A program made the translations under genes and the position numbers. Source: Bacteroides sp. 51 (GTDB taxonomy: Bacteria > Bacteroidota > Bacteroidia > Bacteroidales > Bacteroidaceae). From it: a DNA stretch of 64,000 nt. Where the stretch lies: positions 206,020 through 270,019 of the forward strand of contig NZ_QVMI01000006.1 in assembly GCF_010500965.1 (NCBI RefSeq). Reading direction: 5' to 3'. Position 1 is the first letter of the stretch; every line of letters begins with the position of its first letter. A model generated the notes under the pieces. The model was not told the DNA's origin. It was given only the letters and a program-made list of their open reading frames with translations, and searched no databases. Positions 25,521-33,610 of this stretch are shown piece after piece.

Positions 25521-28343
25521 CTAGAAACGTGGACCACCACCTCTTGGACCTCCGCCGTAACCACGTGGGCCTCTACCTTCACCAGGACCAAAGCCTCCCC
25601 GGCGAGCTGAGGATTTACCGCCTAGTGTGTTGAGGCGATATACAAAGTGTACCATGAAGTAGCTGCCTAACGTATTATATTCAACGTCACTCATTCGGGT
25701 TTCGGTGATAGTACGGCTCAGGTTGCTTTGCTCTTTAAGGATATCATATATTTTAAAGCGTAGCGTCGCCTTATTCTTAAGTAGGTTTTTTGATACCTGG
25801 GCATTCCATATCATCTCGTTGGTATTGAAATCGCCGCTATATCCATCTTTTATACGGTAGTTAAGATCGGTTGACAGATATAACTCCCAGGGTAAAGTGA
25901 TGTTTGTACTGCCACCCAGATAATAATCGAATGTTTCACGGTTACTGTTTACCTGTTTGCTGTTGCGTGCCAGATTGTAGTTGATGGATGCATTTAATGA
26001 TATATCGAATTTATCAGCACGATAGCTACCTGTAAGGCGTTCGCCTAATGTAAGATTGTGCGTAGTACTTAATTCGCCTTCTGTTGGTGCATCACCTCTT
26101 CTCTCTACGCTTGTATAGCTCACCTGATCTCTGAACTGGGCATTTGCATTTGAGGAAATCGTATATTTCCGGTTCTTTAACGGGGTGTTGAAGGAGAAGT
26201 ATCCCCGTGCGTTCCAGTTACCGTTTACGTTTACCTTTTTAGAAACCGTTCCCCCTGTTGATGGATCGTATGAGGTTTGGTTTGCCACAGAGTTCTGTGT
26301 GTTACTGTAGAATAGATTCATCGAGTAACTGCGCATGTGTTCCGGTATGTATTTATTATAGAACATCATTACGTTGTGTGTAAACGAAGGTTTCAGGTTC
26401 GGATTACCATATCTGATATTCAACGGGTCTGTTTGATCGATCACCTGTTGTAGGTCTTCAATATTGGGTTCGCTGCTTCTACCGCGATAGCGTAGCATCA
26501 ATACATGCTGTTTATTGAACATGTATCGGAACATTACTTGTGGGGCAAAGTTCGTTACATTCTGTGTTGGTAGCTGTTTGCTGGAGTTTGGTCCGATCGT
26601 TGTTTCGCTACGTGAAGATTGGGGTGTCAGGGTCAGTCCTGCACTATACATCATTTTGGGGTGTATTCCACGAATAGAAGCGTCGATAGAGTGTGTATCA
26701 TAGAAATTCTCTACTCGTGAACTTAATGACTCTACATAGCCGTTGGGCATAACTGCAAGGGAGTCAGGGTCGGACACCAGAGATTCCGAAAGGCGTTTAC
26801 GATGTGCGAATTCGTAACGTAACTGTAAGAAATGGTTTTTAAATACAGGTTCGGTATAGGATGCTGAGACACTCCAGTTGCGGCTATCGCTGTTGCGATC
26901 TGTGGTTCGCTCCCATGAAACGATGCTGTCTGGCTCGGGTTCGAAGAATGTTGTTTCAGAATTGGATATGCTGTTCGTTTCGCCATCACTATATCCGAAG
27001 TTTGCTCTAAGCGAAATATTACGCCCATTATTGTTTAGTTTGCGAAAAGCCTCCAATCTTCCGTTGAATGATAAGTTATTGCTTTTACTGAATGTATTTG
27101 AATTCTTATCATTGACTGGGGAGCGATCGTCTGCTAATGTCTCAGACCATGAATTACTGTTTGCTTCTGTTCGTGAATATGAGGCGTTTGGACGGAAAAT
27201 AACAGTTGTCATAGAGTCGGGACGCCATTCCAAACGAAAGTCTGCACGTACATCATGCCGCTTTCTTCGGGAAGCGTTCAGAGCGTTTTCGAAAGAAGAT
27301 TCCTCGCCCAGGAATCTTTCTGTGGTACTTTTACTCTGTGCGTCATTGTCGGAGTAACCATATTGCACATTACCCCCTACCTGTAACTTCTTGGAGTCCT
27401 GAGCAAAGTTGACACCGAGTGAGCGAGCTGTGGTAATCCCTGAACCGGCTCCACCACCACTAAGTCCTTGTCCGGCATCGCCGAATTCGGAGAATCCTTT
27501 GTTATTCGTATTATTTAATGAACCGATGATCGACAAACTGGAATTATCCTGAAACCGGCTTATCATACCACCTGCTTCGTAGCGGTCTTTATTACCATAT
27601 CCGGCGATGAGGTTCCCGATCCATCCTTGCTTCATTCCTTTCTTTACGGTCAGGTCGAGAACGGTTTCTTCTTCGCCATCGTCAATTCCTGTGATACGTG
27701 CCATATCACTCTTCTTATCGTATGCTTTCACTTTTTCTACCATGTTTACGGGTAGGTTCTTCATGGCCACTTTGGGGTCGTCGGTGAAGAATTCTTTCCC
27801 GTCTACCATGATTTTCTTGATCTCTTTTCCGTTTACGGTGATTGTTCCGTCTTCGGAAACTTCGGCGCCGGGTAGCTTTTTAACTAATTCTTCCAACATG
27901 GAGCCTTCGGGCACACGGTAGGCGGATGCTGCATACTCGGTGGTATCGGCTTTTACGGTTACCGGTGGGGCTTCTGCTGTGATCACTGCTTCCTGCAGAA
28001 GGATAGCATCGGATTCTAAAGCGATGGTGCCTGTATTTCGATTTAGATTGTTGGCATTGAGTTGAAGGGGAACATATTGGGGTTGGAGTCCGATATATGT
28101 TATGTGCAAGACGTATTTTCCGGCAGCAACTTTAGGTAGGGTGAACCGGCCGTTTGATAGTGTGGCGACTCCTGCGGCAAATGTGCTATCGGGCAATGAT
28201 AGGAGCCTGACGCTTGCTTGTAGGATAGGTTGCTTGGTGTCAGCCTCGATAACTGTACCTGTAACTGTGATGTTTTTTGTCTGTGCAATAGAGGATACAG
28301 TGCCGGCCAGGAGCAGCACCATTCCCAATATTATTTTTTTCAT
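25521..28343 (-). CDS. Outer-membrane beta-barrel protein (CarboxypepD_reg + OMP_b-brl_3 type)
   Basis: 940 residues. The signal peptide is MKKIILGMVLLLAGTVSSIAQ. A carboxypeptidase-regulatory-like domain at about 24-105 (VTGTVIEADTKQPILQASV) is followed by a plug-like region with VPEGSMLEELVKKLPG and TVNGKEIKKIMVDGKEFF, then a long barrel. This is the TonB-receptor-like family common in Bacteroidetes whose substrates are mostly unknown. The C-terminus is unusual: after the last strand (YFMVHFVYRLNTLGG) comes a Gly/Arg-rich tail of about 25 residues ending GGGPRF. No SusD partner is adjacent. Confidence 0.85.
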   Translation of the reverse strand: MKKIILGMVLLLAGTVSSIAQTKNITVTGTVIEADTKQPILQASVRLLSLPDSTFAAGVATLSNGRFTLPKVAAGKYVLHITYIGLQPQYVPLQLNANNLNRNTGTIALESDAILLQEAVITAEAPPVTVKADTTEYAASAYRVPEGSMLEELVKKLPGAEVSEDGTITVNGKEIKKIMVDGKEFFTDDPKVAMKNLPVNMVEKVKAYDKKSDMARITGIDDGEEETVLDLTVKKGMKQGWIGNLIAGYGNKDRYEAGGMISRFQDNSSLSIIGSLNNTNNKGFSEFGDAGQGLSGGGAGSGITTARSLGVNFAQDSKKLQVGGNVQYGYSDNDAQSKSTTERFLGEESSFENALNASRRKRHDVRADFRLEWRPDSMTTVIFRPNASYSRTEANSNSWSETLADDRSPVNDKNSNTFSKSNNLSFNGRLEAFRKLNNNGRNISLRANFGYSDGETNSISNSETTFFEPEPDSIVSWERTTDRNSDSRNWSVSASYTEPVFKNHFLQLRYEFAHRKRLSESLVSDPDSLAVMPNGYVESLSSRVENFYDTHSIDASIRGIHPKMMYSAGLTLTPQSSRSETTIGPNSSKQLPTQNVTNFAPQVMFRYMFNKQHVLMLRYRGRSSEPNIEDLQQVIDQTDPLNIRYGNPNLKPSFTHNVMMFYNKYIPEHMRSYSMNLFYSNTQNSVANQTSYDPSTGGTVSKKVNVNGNWNARGYFSFNTPLKNRKYTISSNANAQFRDQVSYTSVERRGDAPTEGELSTTHNLTLGERLTGSYRADKFDISLNASINYNLARNSKQVNSNRETFDYYLGGSTNITLPWELYLSTDLNYRIKDGYSGDFNTNEMIWNAQVSKNLLKNKATLRFKIYDILKEQSNLSRTITETRMSDVEYNTLGSYFMVHFVYRLNTLGGKSSARRGGFGPGEGRGPRGYGGGPRGGGPRF

Positions 28344-28417
28344 TTCACTTAATGTTGAATAATTATGGTTAACTCTTTGACGGGTTAACGGGCAAAAGGT
28401 TTAATTGCGACTTACAA

Positions 28418-28822
28418 TTATCTTTTAAAAATTGCATCAATACGGGTTTTAGCCATGCCAAACTCCAGGCAGAGCACATTGATGATCATGAAAATGAGGA
28501 AAGAAGTGGAGTCGACCACGTTGGTATCTCTGATAGCTACCCGGTAGAGCATGTTGACGAAAACGAATATAATCGTAAGGAAGATGGCCTGGCGCATTGC
28601 TTTTATACGGATTTGCTCTGTTTGATGGCTTTCGTTTTTGGTTAGCGCCAGTAATATCATAAGCGCTCCTGCCATCATTAAGAGTTTGGTGCATTCTTTA
28701 TAGAATATGAGGTTATTGTCGGTGACTTTACCTAGTATGGCCAGGATGAAGGGGATGAACAGGGCGATAACAAGTATGGCGTATCCTAACGGGCGACAAA
28801 AGATGGGTAGTAATGCTTTCAT
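28418..28822 (-). CDS. Small four-helix membrane protein, unknown function
   Basis: About 134 residues from the ATG at 28822-28820. The frame opens further upstream at a TTG (28846), but the -7 box TATCTTTG at 28844-28851 puts transcription start downstream of that codon, so the ATG is preferred. Four hydrophobic helices are visible (LGYAILVIALFIPFILAILG, LMMAGALMILLALT, AIFLTIIFVFVNMLYRV, FLIFMIINVLCLEFGMA). No recognised domain. It ends 75 bases before the outer-membrane barrel gene and may be co-transcribed with it. Confidence 0.6.
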   Translation of the reverse strand: MKALLPIFCRPLGYAILVIALFIPFILAILGKVTDNNLIFYKECTKLLMMAGALMILLALTKNESHQTEQIRIKAMRQAIFLTIIFVFVNMLYRVAIRDTNVVDSTSFLIFMIINVLCLEFGMAKTRIDAIFKR

Positions 28823-28843
28823 TTTAAATGGATTTTTAGGCAA

Positions 28844-28879
28844 CAAAGATACTATTTTACCCTCAAAATCCTATCTTTG
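28844..28879. promoter_or_regulatory. Face-to-face -7 boxes for the small membrane protein and aroB
   Basis: CAAAGATA at 28844-28851 is TATCTTTG on the minus strand. A second TATCTTTG at 28872-28879 is on the plus strand, 28 bases before aroB. The two promoters must overlap, since each -33 region would fall on or past the other's -7 box. Confidence 0.6.
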
Positions 28880-28906
28880 TAAACCAAAAACCAGTGGTGT
28901 ACCATT

Positions 28907-29968
28907 ATGAGTAAACAAGAAGTTATTCTGAGCGAGGATTTAGTAAAGAGTTTGAAGCATGCCATAGATAAATGTCCCCACGATAAACTGTTTATACTGA
29001 CCGATGAGCATACGAGTGAGTTGTGTATGCCTCGTTTGCGTGGGATAGACTTTCTGTCGGGCATGGATGAGATTGTGATCGGAGCCGAGGATGTTCATAA
29101 AACGATCGAGACGTTGGCTTTTGTCTGGAAGCGTTTAAGTGATGGAGGTGCCACCCGTCATTCTCTTCTGCTCAACCTGGGCGGTGGAATGATTACGGAC
29201 CTGGGGGGATTTGCCGCGGCAACCTTTAAACGTGGTTTTGCTTATATCAACATTCCTACTACACTGCTGGCCATGGTCGATGCTTCTGTAGGCGGGAAGA
29301 CCGGAATTAACTTCAATGGACTAAAGAATGAAGTGGGTGTTTTTGCTCCTGCCGGTTCGGTATTGATTGATACTTATTTCCTTCGTAGCCTTGACCAGCG
29401 CAATTTGATCTCCGGATATGCGGAGATGTTGAAGCATGGGCTAATCAGTACCGAAGAGCATTGGGCGGAATTGCTACGGTTTGATATGGAGCAGGTTGAC
29501 TACGACTACTTGCGGGAGTTGGTCGGAAGATCGGTTCAGGTGAAGGAGGATATTGTGGAGCAAGATCCTTTTGAACATGGCATCCGCAAGGCATTAAACC
29601 TGGGGCATACGGTGGGGCATGCTTTTGAGAGTCTGGCTCTGGAAGAAGATCGCCATGTGTTGCACGGTTATGCTGTGGCCTGGGGGATGGTTTGCGAATT
29701 GTATTTATCGCACGTCAAGACCGGATTCCCTACGGATAGGATGAAGCAAACCATTCAGTTTATTAAAGATAACTATGGCGCGTTTTATATTGATTGTAAG
29801 CAGTATGAAGCACTGTATGCGTTTATGCTTCACGATAAGAAGAACACAGCCGGGGTAATTAACTTCACTTTGCTGGAAGATGTGGGCCGGATTTGTATTA
29901 ATCAGACGGCCGGTAAAGAGACTATATTTGAAATGCTTGACTTCTATCGGGAGTGTATGGGCATGTAA
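28907..29968 (+). CDS. aroB: 3-dehydroquinate synthase
   Basis: 353 residues. It has the NAD-binding LNLGGGMITDLGGFAAATFKRG and IPTTLLAMVDASVGGKTGIN signatures, then metal-binding residues in EMLKHGLI, NLGHTVGHAFE and LHGYAVAWGM. It converts DAHP to 3-dehydroquinate, step two of the shikimate pathway; aroA of the same pathway lies 8 kb downstream. The exonuclease gene follows after 23 bases. Confidence 0.96.
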   Translation: MSKQEVILSEDLVKSLKHAIDKCPHDKLFILTDEHTSELCMPRLRGIDFLSGMDEIVIGAEDVHKTIETLAFVWKRLSDGGATRHSLLLNLGGGMITDLGGFAAATFKRGFAYINIPTTLLAMVDASVGGKTGINFNGLKNEVGVFAPAGSVLIDTYFLRSLDQRNLISGYAEMLKHGLISTEEHWAELLRFDMEQVDYDYLRELVGRSVQVKEDIVEQDPFEHGIRKALNLGHTVGHAFESLALEEDRHVLHGYAVAWGMVCELYLSHVKTGFPTDRMKQTIQFIKDNYGAFYIDCKQYEALYAFMLHDKKNTAGVINFTLLEDVGRICINQTAGKETIFEMLDFYRECMGM

Positions 29969-29991
29969 CTGTAATTAATCATTAGTTTATT

Positions 29992-30567
29992 ATGTATTTA
30001 TTCTTCGATACGGAAACCACAGGGTTGCCTAAAAACTGGAAAGCTCCGGTTACGGACCTGGACAACTGGCCTCGCATGGTGCAGCTGGCCTATTTGCTTT
30101 ATGATGCTGGTGGTAATTTGTTGTTCAATGGCGATTATATCATAAAGCCTGTTGGGTTTACCATTCCCGAAGAGTCTTCGCAGATTCATGGTATCTCGAC
30201 AGAGCGGGCTTTGGTGGAGGGAATTCCCTTGAAAGATGTGTTGTCTTCGTTTCAGGAAGTGATGAAGCATGCCACTTGTCTGGTTGCGCATAATATTGCG
30301 TTCGATGAGAAGATTCTTGGAGCCGAATTGCTTCGTTGCGGGTTATCTAACAATCTTGTAGGGATGCGAAAAATATGCACCATGCAAAGCACAACGGACT
30401 ATTGCGCCATTAAGGGGCAGTATGGACTCAAGTGGCCCAGGTTATCGGAATTGCACCAGAAACTTTTTGGTTATGACTTCGAGGAGGCGCATAATGCAGC
30501 TGCTGATATTGAAGCAACTGCCAAATGCTTCTGGGAACTCAGAAGGCTGGGATTGATTAACGGATAG
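29992..30567 (+). CDS. DnaQ-like 3'-5' exonuclease (DEDDh family)
   Basis: 191 residues. Exo I is FFDTETTGLPK at residues 4-14 with the Asp and Glu. Exo II is CLVAHNIAFDEKIL with Asp. Exo III is AHNAAADIEATAKCF with His and Asp, making it a DEDDh enzyme. It removes 3' nucleotides from DNA or RNA. It could be a stand-alone proofreading-like subunit or a repair nuclease; no polymerase is adjacent. It follows aroB closely and is probably co-transcribed. Confidence 0.88.
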   Translation: MYLFFDTETTGLPKNWKAPVTDLDNWPRMVQLAYLLYDAGGNLLFNGDYIIKPVGFTIPEESSQIHGISTERALVEGIPLKDVLSSFQEVMKHATCLVAHNIAFDEKILGAELLRCGLSNNLVGMRKICTMQSTTDYCAIKGQYGLKWPRLSELHQKLFGYDFEEAHNAAADIEATAKCFWELRRLGLING

Positions 30568-30583
30568 AAATTCCTGGAAATTA

Positions 30584-30614
30584 TTTGAGATTTAAAAAGT
30601 AACTCCTATCTTTG
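30584..30614 (+). promoter_or_regulatory. Promoter of tRNA-Pro
   Basis: TTTG at 30584-30587 and TATCTTTG at 30607-30614 with a 19-base spacer. The tRNA starts 11 bases later. Confidence 0.75.
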
Positions 30615-30625
30615 CATCCGCATTT

Positions 30626-30699
30626 CGGGATGTAGCTCAGCCCGGTAGAGTGCTCGTCTGGGGGGCGAGTGGTCGCAGGTTCAAATCCTGTCATCCCGA
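30626..30699 (+). tRNA. tRNA-Pro (anticodon GGG)
   Basis: A 74-nt cloverleaf with acceptor arms CGGGATG and CATCCCG and discriminator A. The first pair C-G is typical of bacterial tRNA-Pro. The anticodon loop CTGGGGG places GGG at 30660-30662. The T-arm GCAGGTTCAAATCCTGT is canonical. CCA is not encoded. Confidence 0.95.
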
Positions 30700-30703
30700 C
30701 AGA

Positions 30704-30749
30704 AGTAAAAGTGTTGATAATCGTTGGATTATTGACACTTTTGCTTTTA
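30704..30749 (+). terminator. Terminator after tRNA-Pro
   Basis: A long stem from AGTAAAAGTGT..ATAATC (30704-30722) and GATTAT..ACACTTTTGCT (30727-30745) with a 4-base loop, followed by TTTAT. Confidence 0.8.
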
Positions 30750-30800
30750 TACAGGTATACTATTGAAGATAAAGAGGGTGAATCCGAATCCGGTTGAATG

Positions 30801-31064
30801 GTTAAATTCACTGAGAAATGACGCACTGTCTCAGTGATGCTCATCCAGTGCCTGAGCTGGGCTGAGGCACTGGATGAATCTAGTTGAAGCACTGGATCAG
30901 TCTCCTTGAAGCACTGGATGAATCTGGTTAATGCACTGGATCAATCTCCTTGATGTACTGGCTCAATCAGATTGACCTACTACATGCATGACATTGCCCT
31001 ACTGCTTGAAGGAGATTCAGCCTATGCCCGGGAGACATTGAGCCACTGGCTGAACCTCATTAAG
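30801..31064. repeat. 22-bp-period array 2 (GCACTGGAT units), 11-12 units
   Basis: Units start at 30823, 30845, 30867, 30889, 30911, 30933, 30955, 30977, 30999, 31021 and 31043, every one exactly 22 bases. A weaker unit may start at 30801. The four best (30867-30954) begin GCACTGGAT and alternate between ATGAATCTA/GGTT and ATCA.TCTCCTT second halves. Outer units are diverged but keep C.CTG or CAGTG near the start. No open frame is maintained and there are no unique spacers, so this is not a coding repeat or CRISPR. It lies between tRNA-Pro (plus) and the 3' end of GH115 (minus). Confidence 0.88.
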
Positions 31065-31118
31065 ACAGTGCTCTGTTCGCTAACCACCTACTTTAGGAAT
31101 TGATCCGGTAACTGTGAT

Positions 31119-33506
31119 TTACCGCCGATACAGCTTTATCTGATCAACCACAACCCCTTCATCCAGCGCAGTAATATTCAGCGTATGCTTTCCGGACTGT
31201 TTAATTGCATGCGCGGTGATGCGTATGGCCTGATTGCGCAACACATTCTCTTTCCACTCCTCGCTGCGGCCCTCGGTACGATAATCAATGGTTTTCGGCT
31301 GCTCATCGTCGATGGCAATAGCGTATCGGATGGTCTTTCCGTTTACCGGATGATTTGGGGCCAGAGCCACTTCAATCCGGATAGAGTCTGCACCTGCCCA
31401 CTCGAATGGGTAGCTGACGGTGCTGCCAGATGGCAAACTAATCGCTTCCCGCTCGTAACCAAGACCATGCGCAAGAGGCGCATCACCTTTGTGGTCGGCG
31501 TATGCCGTTCCATTAAACAGGTAAACAGGTGCTTCTTTCTGCATCAACGGAGCAGTGGCCGCGGTCTGGGGAACCCGGTCGAATACCGGAAGTTTGCGGG
31601 GGTGGGCATCCATCATATAGCGCCATTTGCCGTTTGCCATGTTGCTATATTGCTCTGTCAGTCTGATGATTTCATCGTATGCAGCATCGCTAAGCGACCA
31701 GCTTTCTTTGCCATGTCGCGCCAACTGCCCGTACAAATGTTTCTGATTCATTTCCGAAGCTCCACGAACAGGATATTCTACCAGTTGGAACCAGGCATTG
31801 TGCTTTTCGGGACTAATGGAGGCGGAAATGTCTTTCACTTTATCTTCAATGATTTTATATTCGGCCAGCCGTTGGCGGATTTCCTCTTCGCTCCACGGCA
31901 GATCGGTTACGACTTTATAGGCCGGGTCTTTCTCTTCTGTGCGCGTATTGCCCATGAATTCGGGCTTACGGATGTAGGCCAGACGGTAATATTCGTTCAT
32001 TACCGAAAGCAATTCCTGGGCGGGCTTATTGCCGAACTCGCGTTTCAGCCAGTTTTGTAGGTGCAGGTCCAGACCTTGTTTATCGTTATCGATGGCATCT
32101 ATGTTCCACGCCATGTCGAGGAATAGTTCAATAAGGTACTCGGCTGGCTTGATGTCGCCCACGTTCAGCACCCACATGTCTCTGGCTCCTTTATCGTATG
32201 CCAGTTTCATTTGCGTGTAGATCTGGGCGGGGTGGTTGGTGGCCAGCCAAAGGTAGTCGTGCGGACGCCCCCAGTAAGAGGCATGATAATATACGCCGTT
32301 GCCTCCCTTGCGGGCGGCTTCTTCCGGGGTGGGGAAGTGGCGGATGTAACCATAATTATCGTCGCACCACATGAGGGCAACGTCCTCAGGCACTTCGAGG
32401 CCCATGTTGTAGACGTCCAGCACCTCTTTATAAGGAATAAACACCTGCGAAACCTCCTCCACATTTGGGTTGACATGCTGTGCAATCATGTTCCGCTGGT
32501 CTTTCAGTACATTGATTATAGCATCTTTTTGTTCCTGCAATGTGTTAGCGCCCAGCATCTTACTGTCGTGCACACCGCGTATGCCGAGCGTGTAAATATT
32601 GTCCGATCCGGCCAGTTCTTTGACGCGCTCTTCCCAGAACCTCAATACATTCTCGCGGTTGTTCACATAATCATACGTCGCGGAAGCGCCGGAACCGGAG
32701 ATGTTTGATGCTGCCCATTGCTTCCACTCGGCATTGGTATTGCGCACCATGGGTTCGCAGTGCGATGTCCCGATGAATATCCCGTACTTGTCGGCCATTT
32801 CTTTATTACCCGGCGTAAGAAAGAAAGCCACGGAACAGTCGTGCATGGCCGGCCAGAAGGTGTTTGCCCTCAACCGAAGGAGGAGTTCGAAGATGCGTGC
32901 GTGGGTTTCGGGTCCGATCCGGCCTTTAACGTCCGATGGCTCGTTGGTGCGGTAGCTCCACGGCATCAACCCCCAATCCTCGTCGTTAAGGAAGATCCCG
33001 CGACGGGCAACGGAAGGGTTATCTAATATGTAAAGTCCGTCTTCCAACGTAACCTTCTTTTTCTTTTCAACAGCCGAATCTGCCCACCATTCCCACGGAG
33101 ATACGCCAATCAGCCGCGATAACTCAAGGATACCGTAGGCCGTTCCGCGTTTATCGCTTCCCAGTACGTATATCTTATTGTCTATCACCCGGACAATGAA
33201 GGCTTCTTCATGGCCGCGCAGGTATTCAATTGTCTGCTGATCAATCATTTGCTCGGCATCGCTGTTATTGCCCAGAGTGCCGATAATCAGTTGTGCGTTC
33301 TCGTTTGGGACAATGTTTCCGTCGAATACCTTCTGGTAATCTCCGGCGAAGATATCCAGCGCTGTTTTTACTACCTCGGCTTCATCAGGACTTATAGATA
33401 CGTTCAAATCAGCCCGGCTACGAAGCACAACATCGTCGAAGGAACAACTAGTGAAAGCCAACGCGAATAGAATAAGTATGATTAAATTTCTCATGTTTCT
33501 CACCAT
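31119..33506 (-). CDS. Glycoside hydrolase family 115 lipoprotein (xylan alpha-1,2-glucuronidase type)
   Basis: 795 residues with a lipoprotein signal (LIILILFALAFTSC). The N-terminal domain (GTLGNNSDAEQMIDQQ, SDKRGTAYGILELSRLIGVS) leads into the GH115 core with RRGIFLNDEDWGLMPW, LLLRLRANTFWPAMHDC and IFIGTSHCEPM. The C-terminal domain is beta-rich (TVSYPFEWAGADSIRIEVAL). GH115 enzymes release (4-O-methyl)glucuronic acid from xylan. The next genes, uxuA and an SDR on the same strand, handle hexuronate breakdown, so the cluster feeds released uronate into the mannonate route. An alternative start is the Met at residue 5. The promoter carries a perfect 12-bp inverted repeat at 33530-33568. Confidence 0.9.
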   Translation of the reverse strand: MVRNMRNLIILILFALAFTSCSFDDVVLRSRADLNVSISPDEAEVVKTALDIFAGDYQKVFDGNIVPNENAQLIIGTLGNNSDAEQMIDQQTIEYLRGHEEAFIVRVIDNKIYVLGSDKRGTAYGILELSRLIGVSPWEWWADSAVEKKKKVTLEDGLYILDNPSVARRGIFLNDEDWGLMPWSYRTNEPSDVKGRIGPETHARIFELLLRLRANTFWPAMHDCSVAFFLTPGNKEMADKYGIFIGTSHCEPMVRNTNAEWKQWAASNISGSGASATYDYVNNRENVLRFWEERVKELAGSDNIYTLGIRGVHDSKMLGANTLQEQKDAIINVLKDQRNMIAQHVNPNVEEVSQVFIPYKEVLDVYNMGLEVPEDVALMWCDDNYGYIRHFPTPEEAARKGGNGVYYHASYWGRPHDYLWLATNHPAQIYTQMKLAYDKGARDMWVLNVGDIKPAEYLIELFLDMAWNIDAIDNDKQGLDLHLQNWLKREFGNKPAQELLSVMNEYYRLAYIRKPEFMGNTRTEEKDPAYKVVTDLPWSEEEIRQRLAEYKIIEDKVKDISASISPEKHNAWFQLVEYPVRGASEMNQKHLYGQLARHGKESWSLSDAAYDEIIRLTEQYSNMANGKWRYMMDAHPRKLPVFDRVPQTAATAPLMQKEAPVYLFNGTAYADHKGDAPLAHGLGYEREAISLPSGSTVSYPFEWAGADSIRIEVALAPNHPVNGKTIRYAIAIDDEQPKTIDYRTEGRSEEWKENVLRNQAIRITAHAIKQSGKHTLNITALDEGVVVDQIKLYRR

Positions 33507-33529
33507 CTTGGTTTAAAGGGTTCAAGAAT

Positions 33530-33568
33530 ATGTTTTGCCTACAAAACTATGAATTATAGGCAAAACAT
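33530..33568 (-). promoter_or_regulatory. Candidate operator-promoter of GH115
   Basis: ATGTTTTGCCTA (33530-33541) and TAGGCAAAACAT (33557-33568) are perfect complements 15 bases apart. Between them, 33542-33549 is TAGTTTTG on the minus strand, a good -7 box. A repressor or activator binding both arms would straddle the start of transcription. A hairpin in the leader is the alternative. Confidence 0.6.
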
Positions 33569-33610
33569 TCTTGTAGTTGCGTACAAAGACCTGTGCTATT
33601 GTACCATTCT

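Noticed and set aside
30801-31064. CRISPR array
   Set aside because: Units are contiguous 22-mers with no unique spacers, repeats are degenerate, and there is no cas gene in the window.
31185-32060. 291-residue plus-strand ORF
   Set aside because: Fully antisense to GH115; no signal, motif or promoter.
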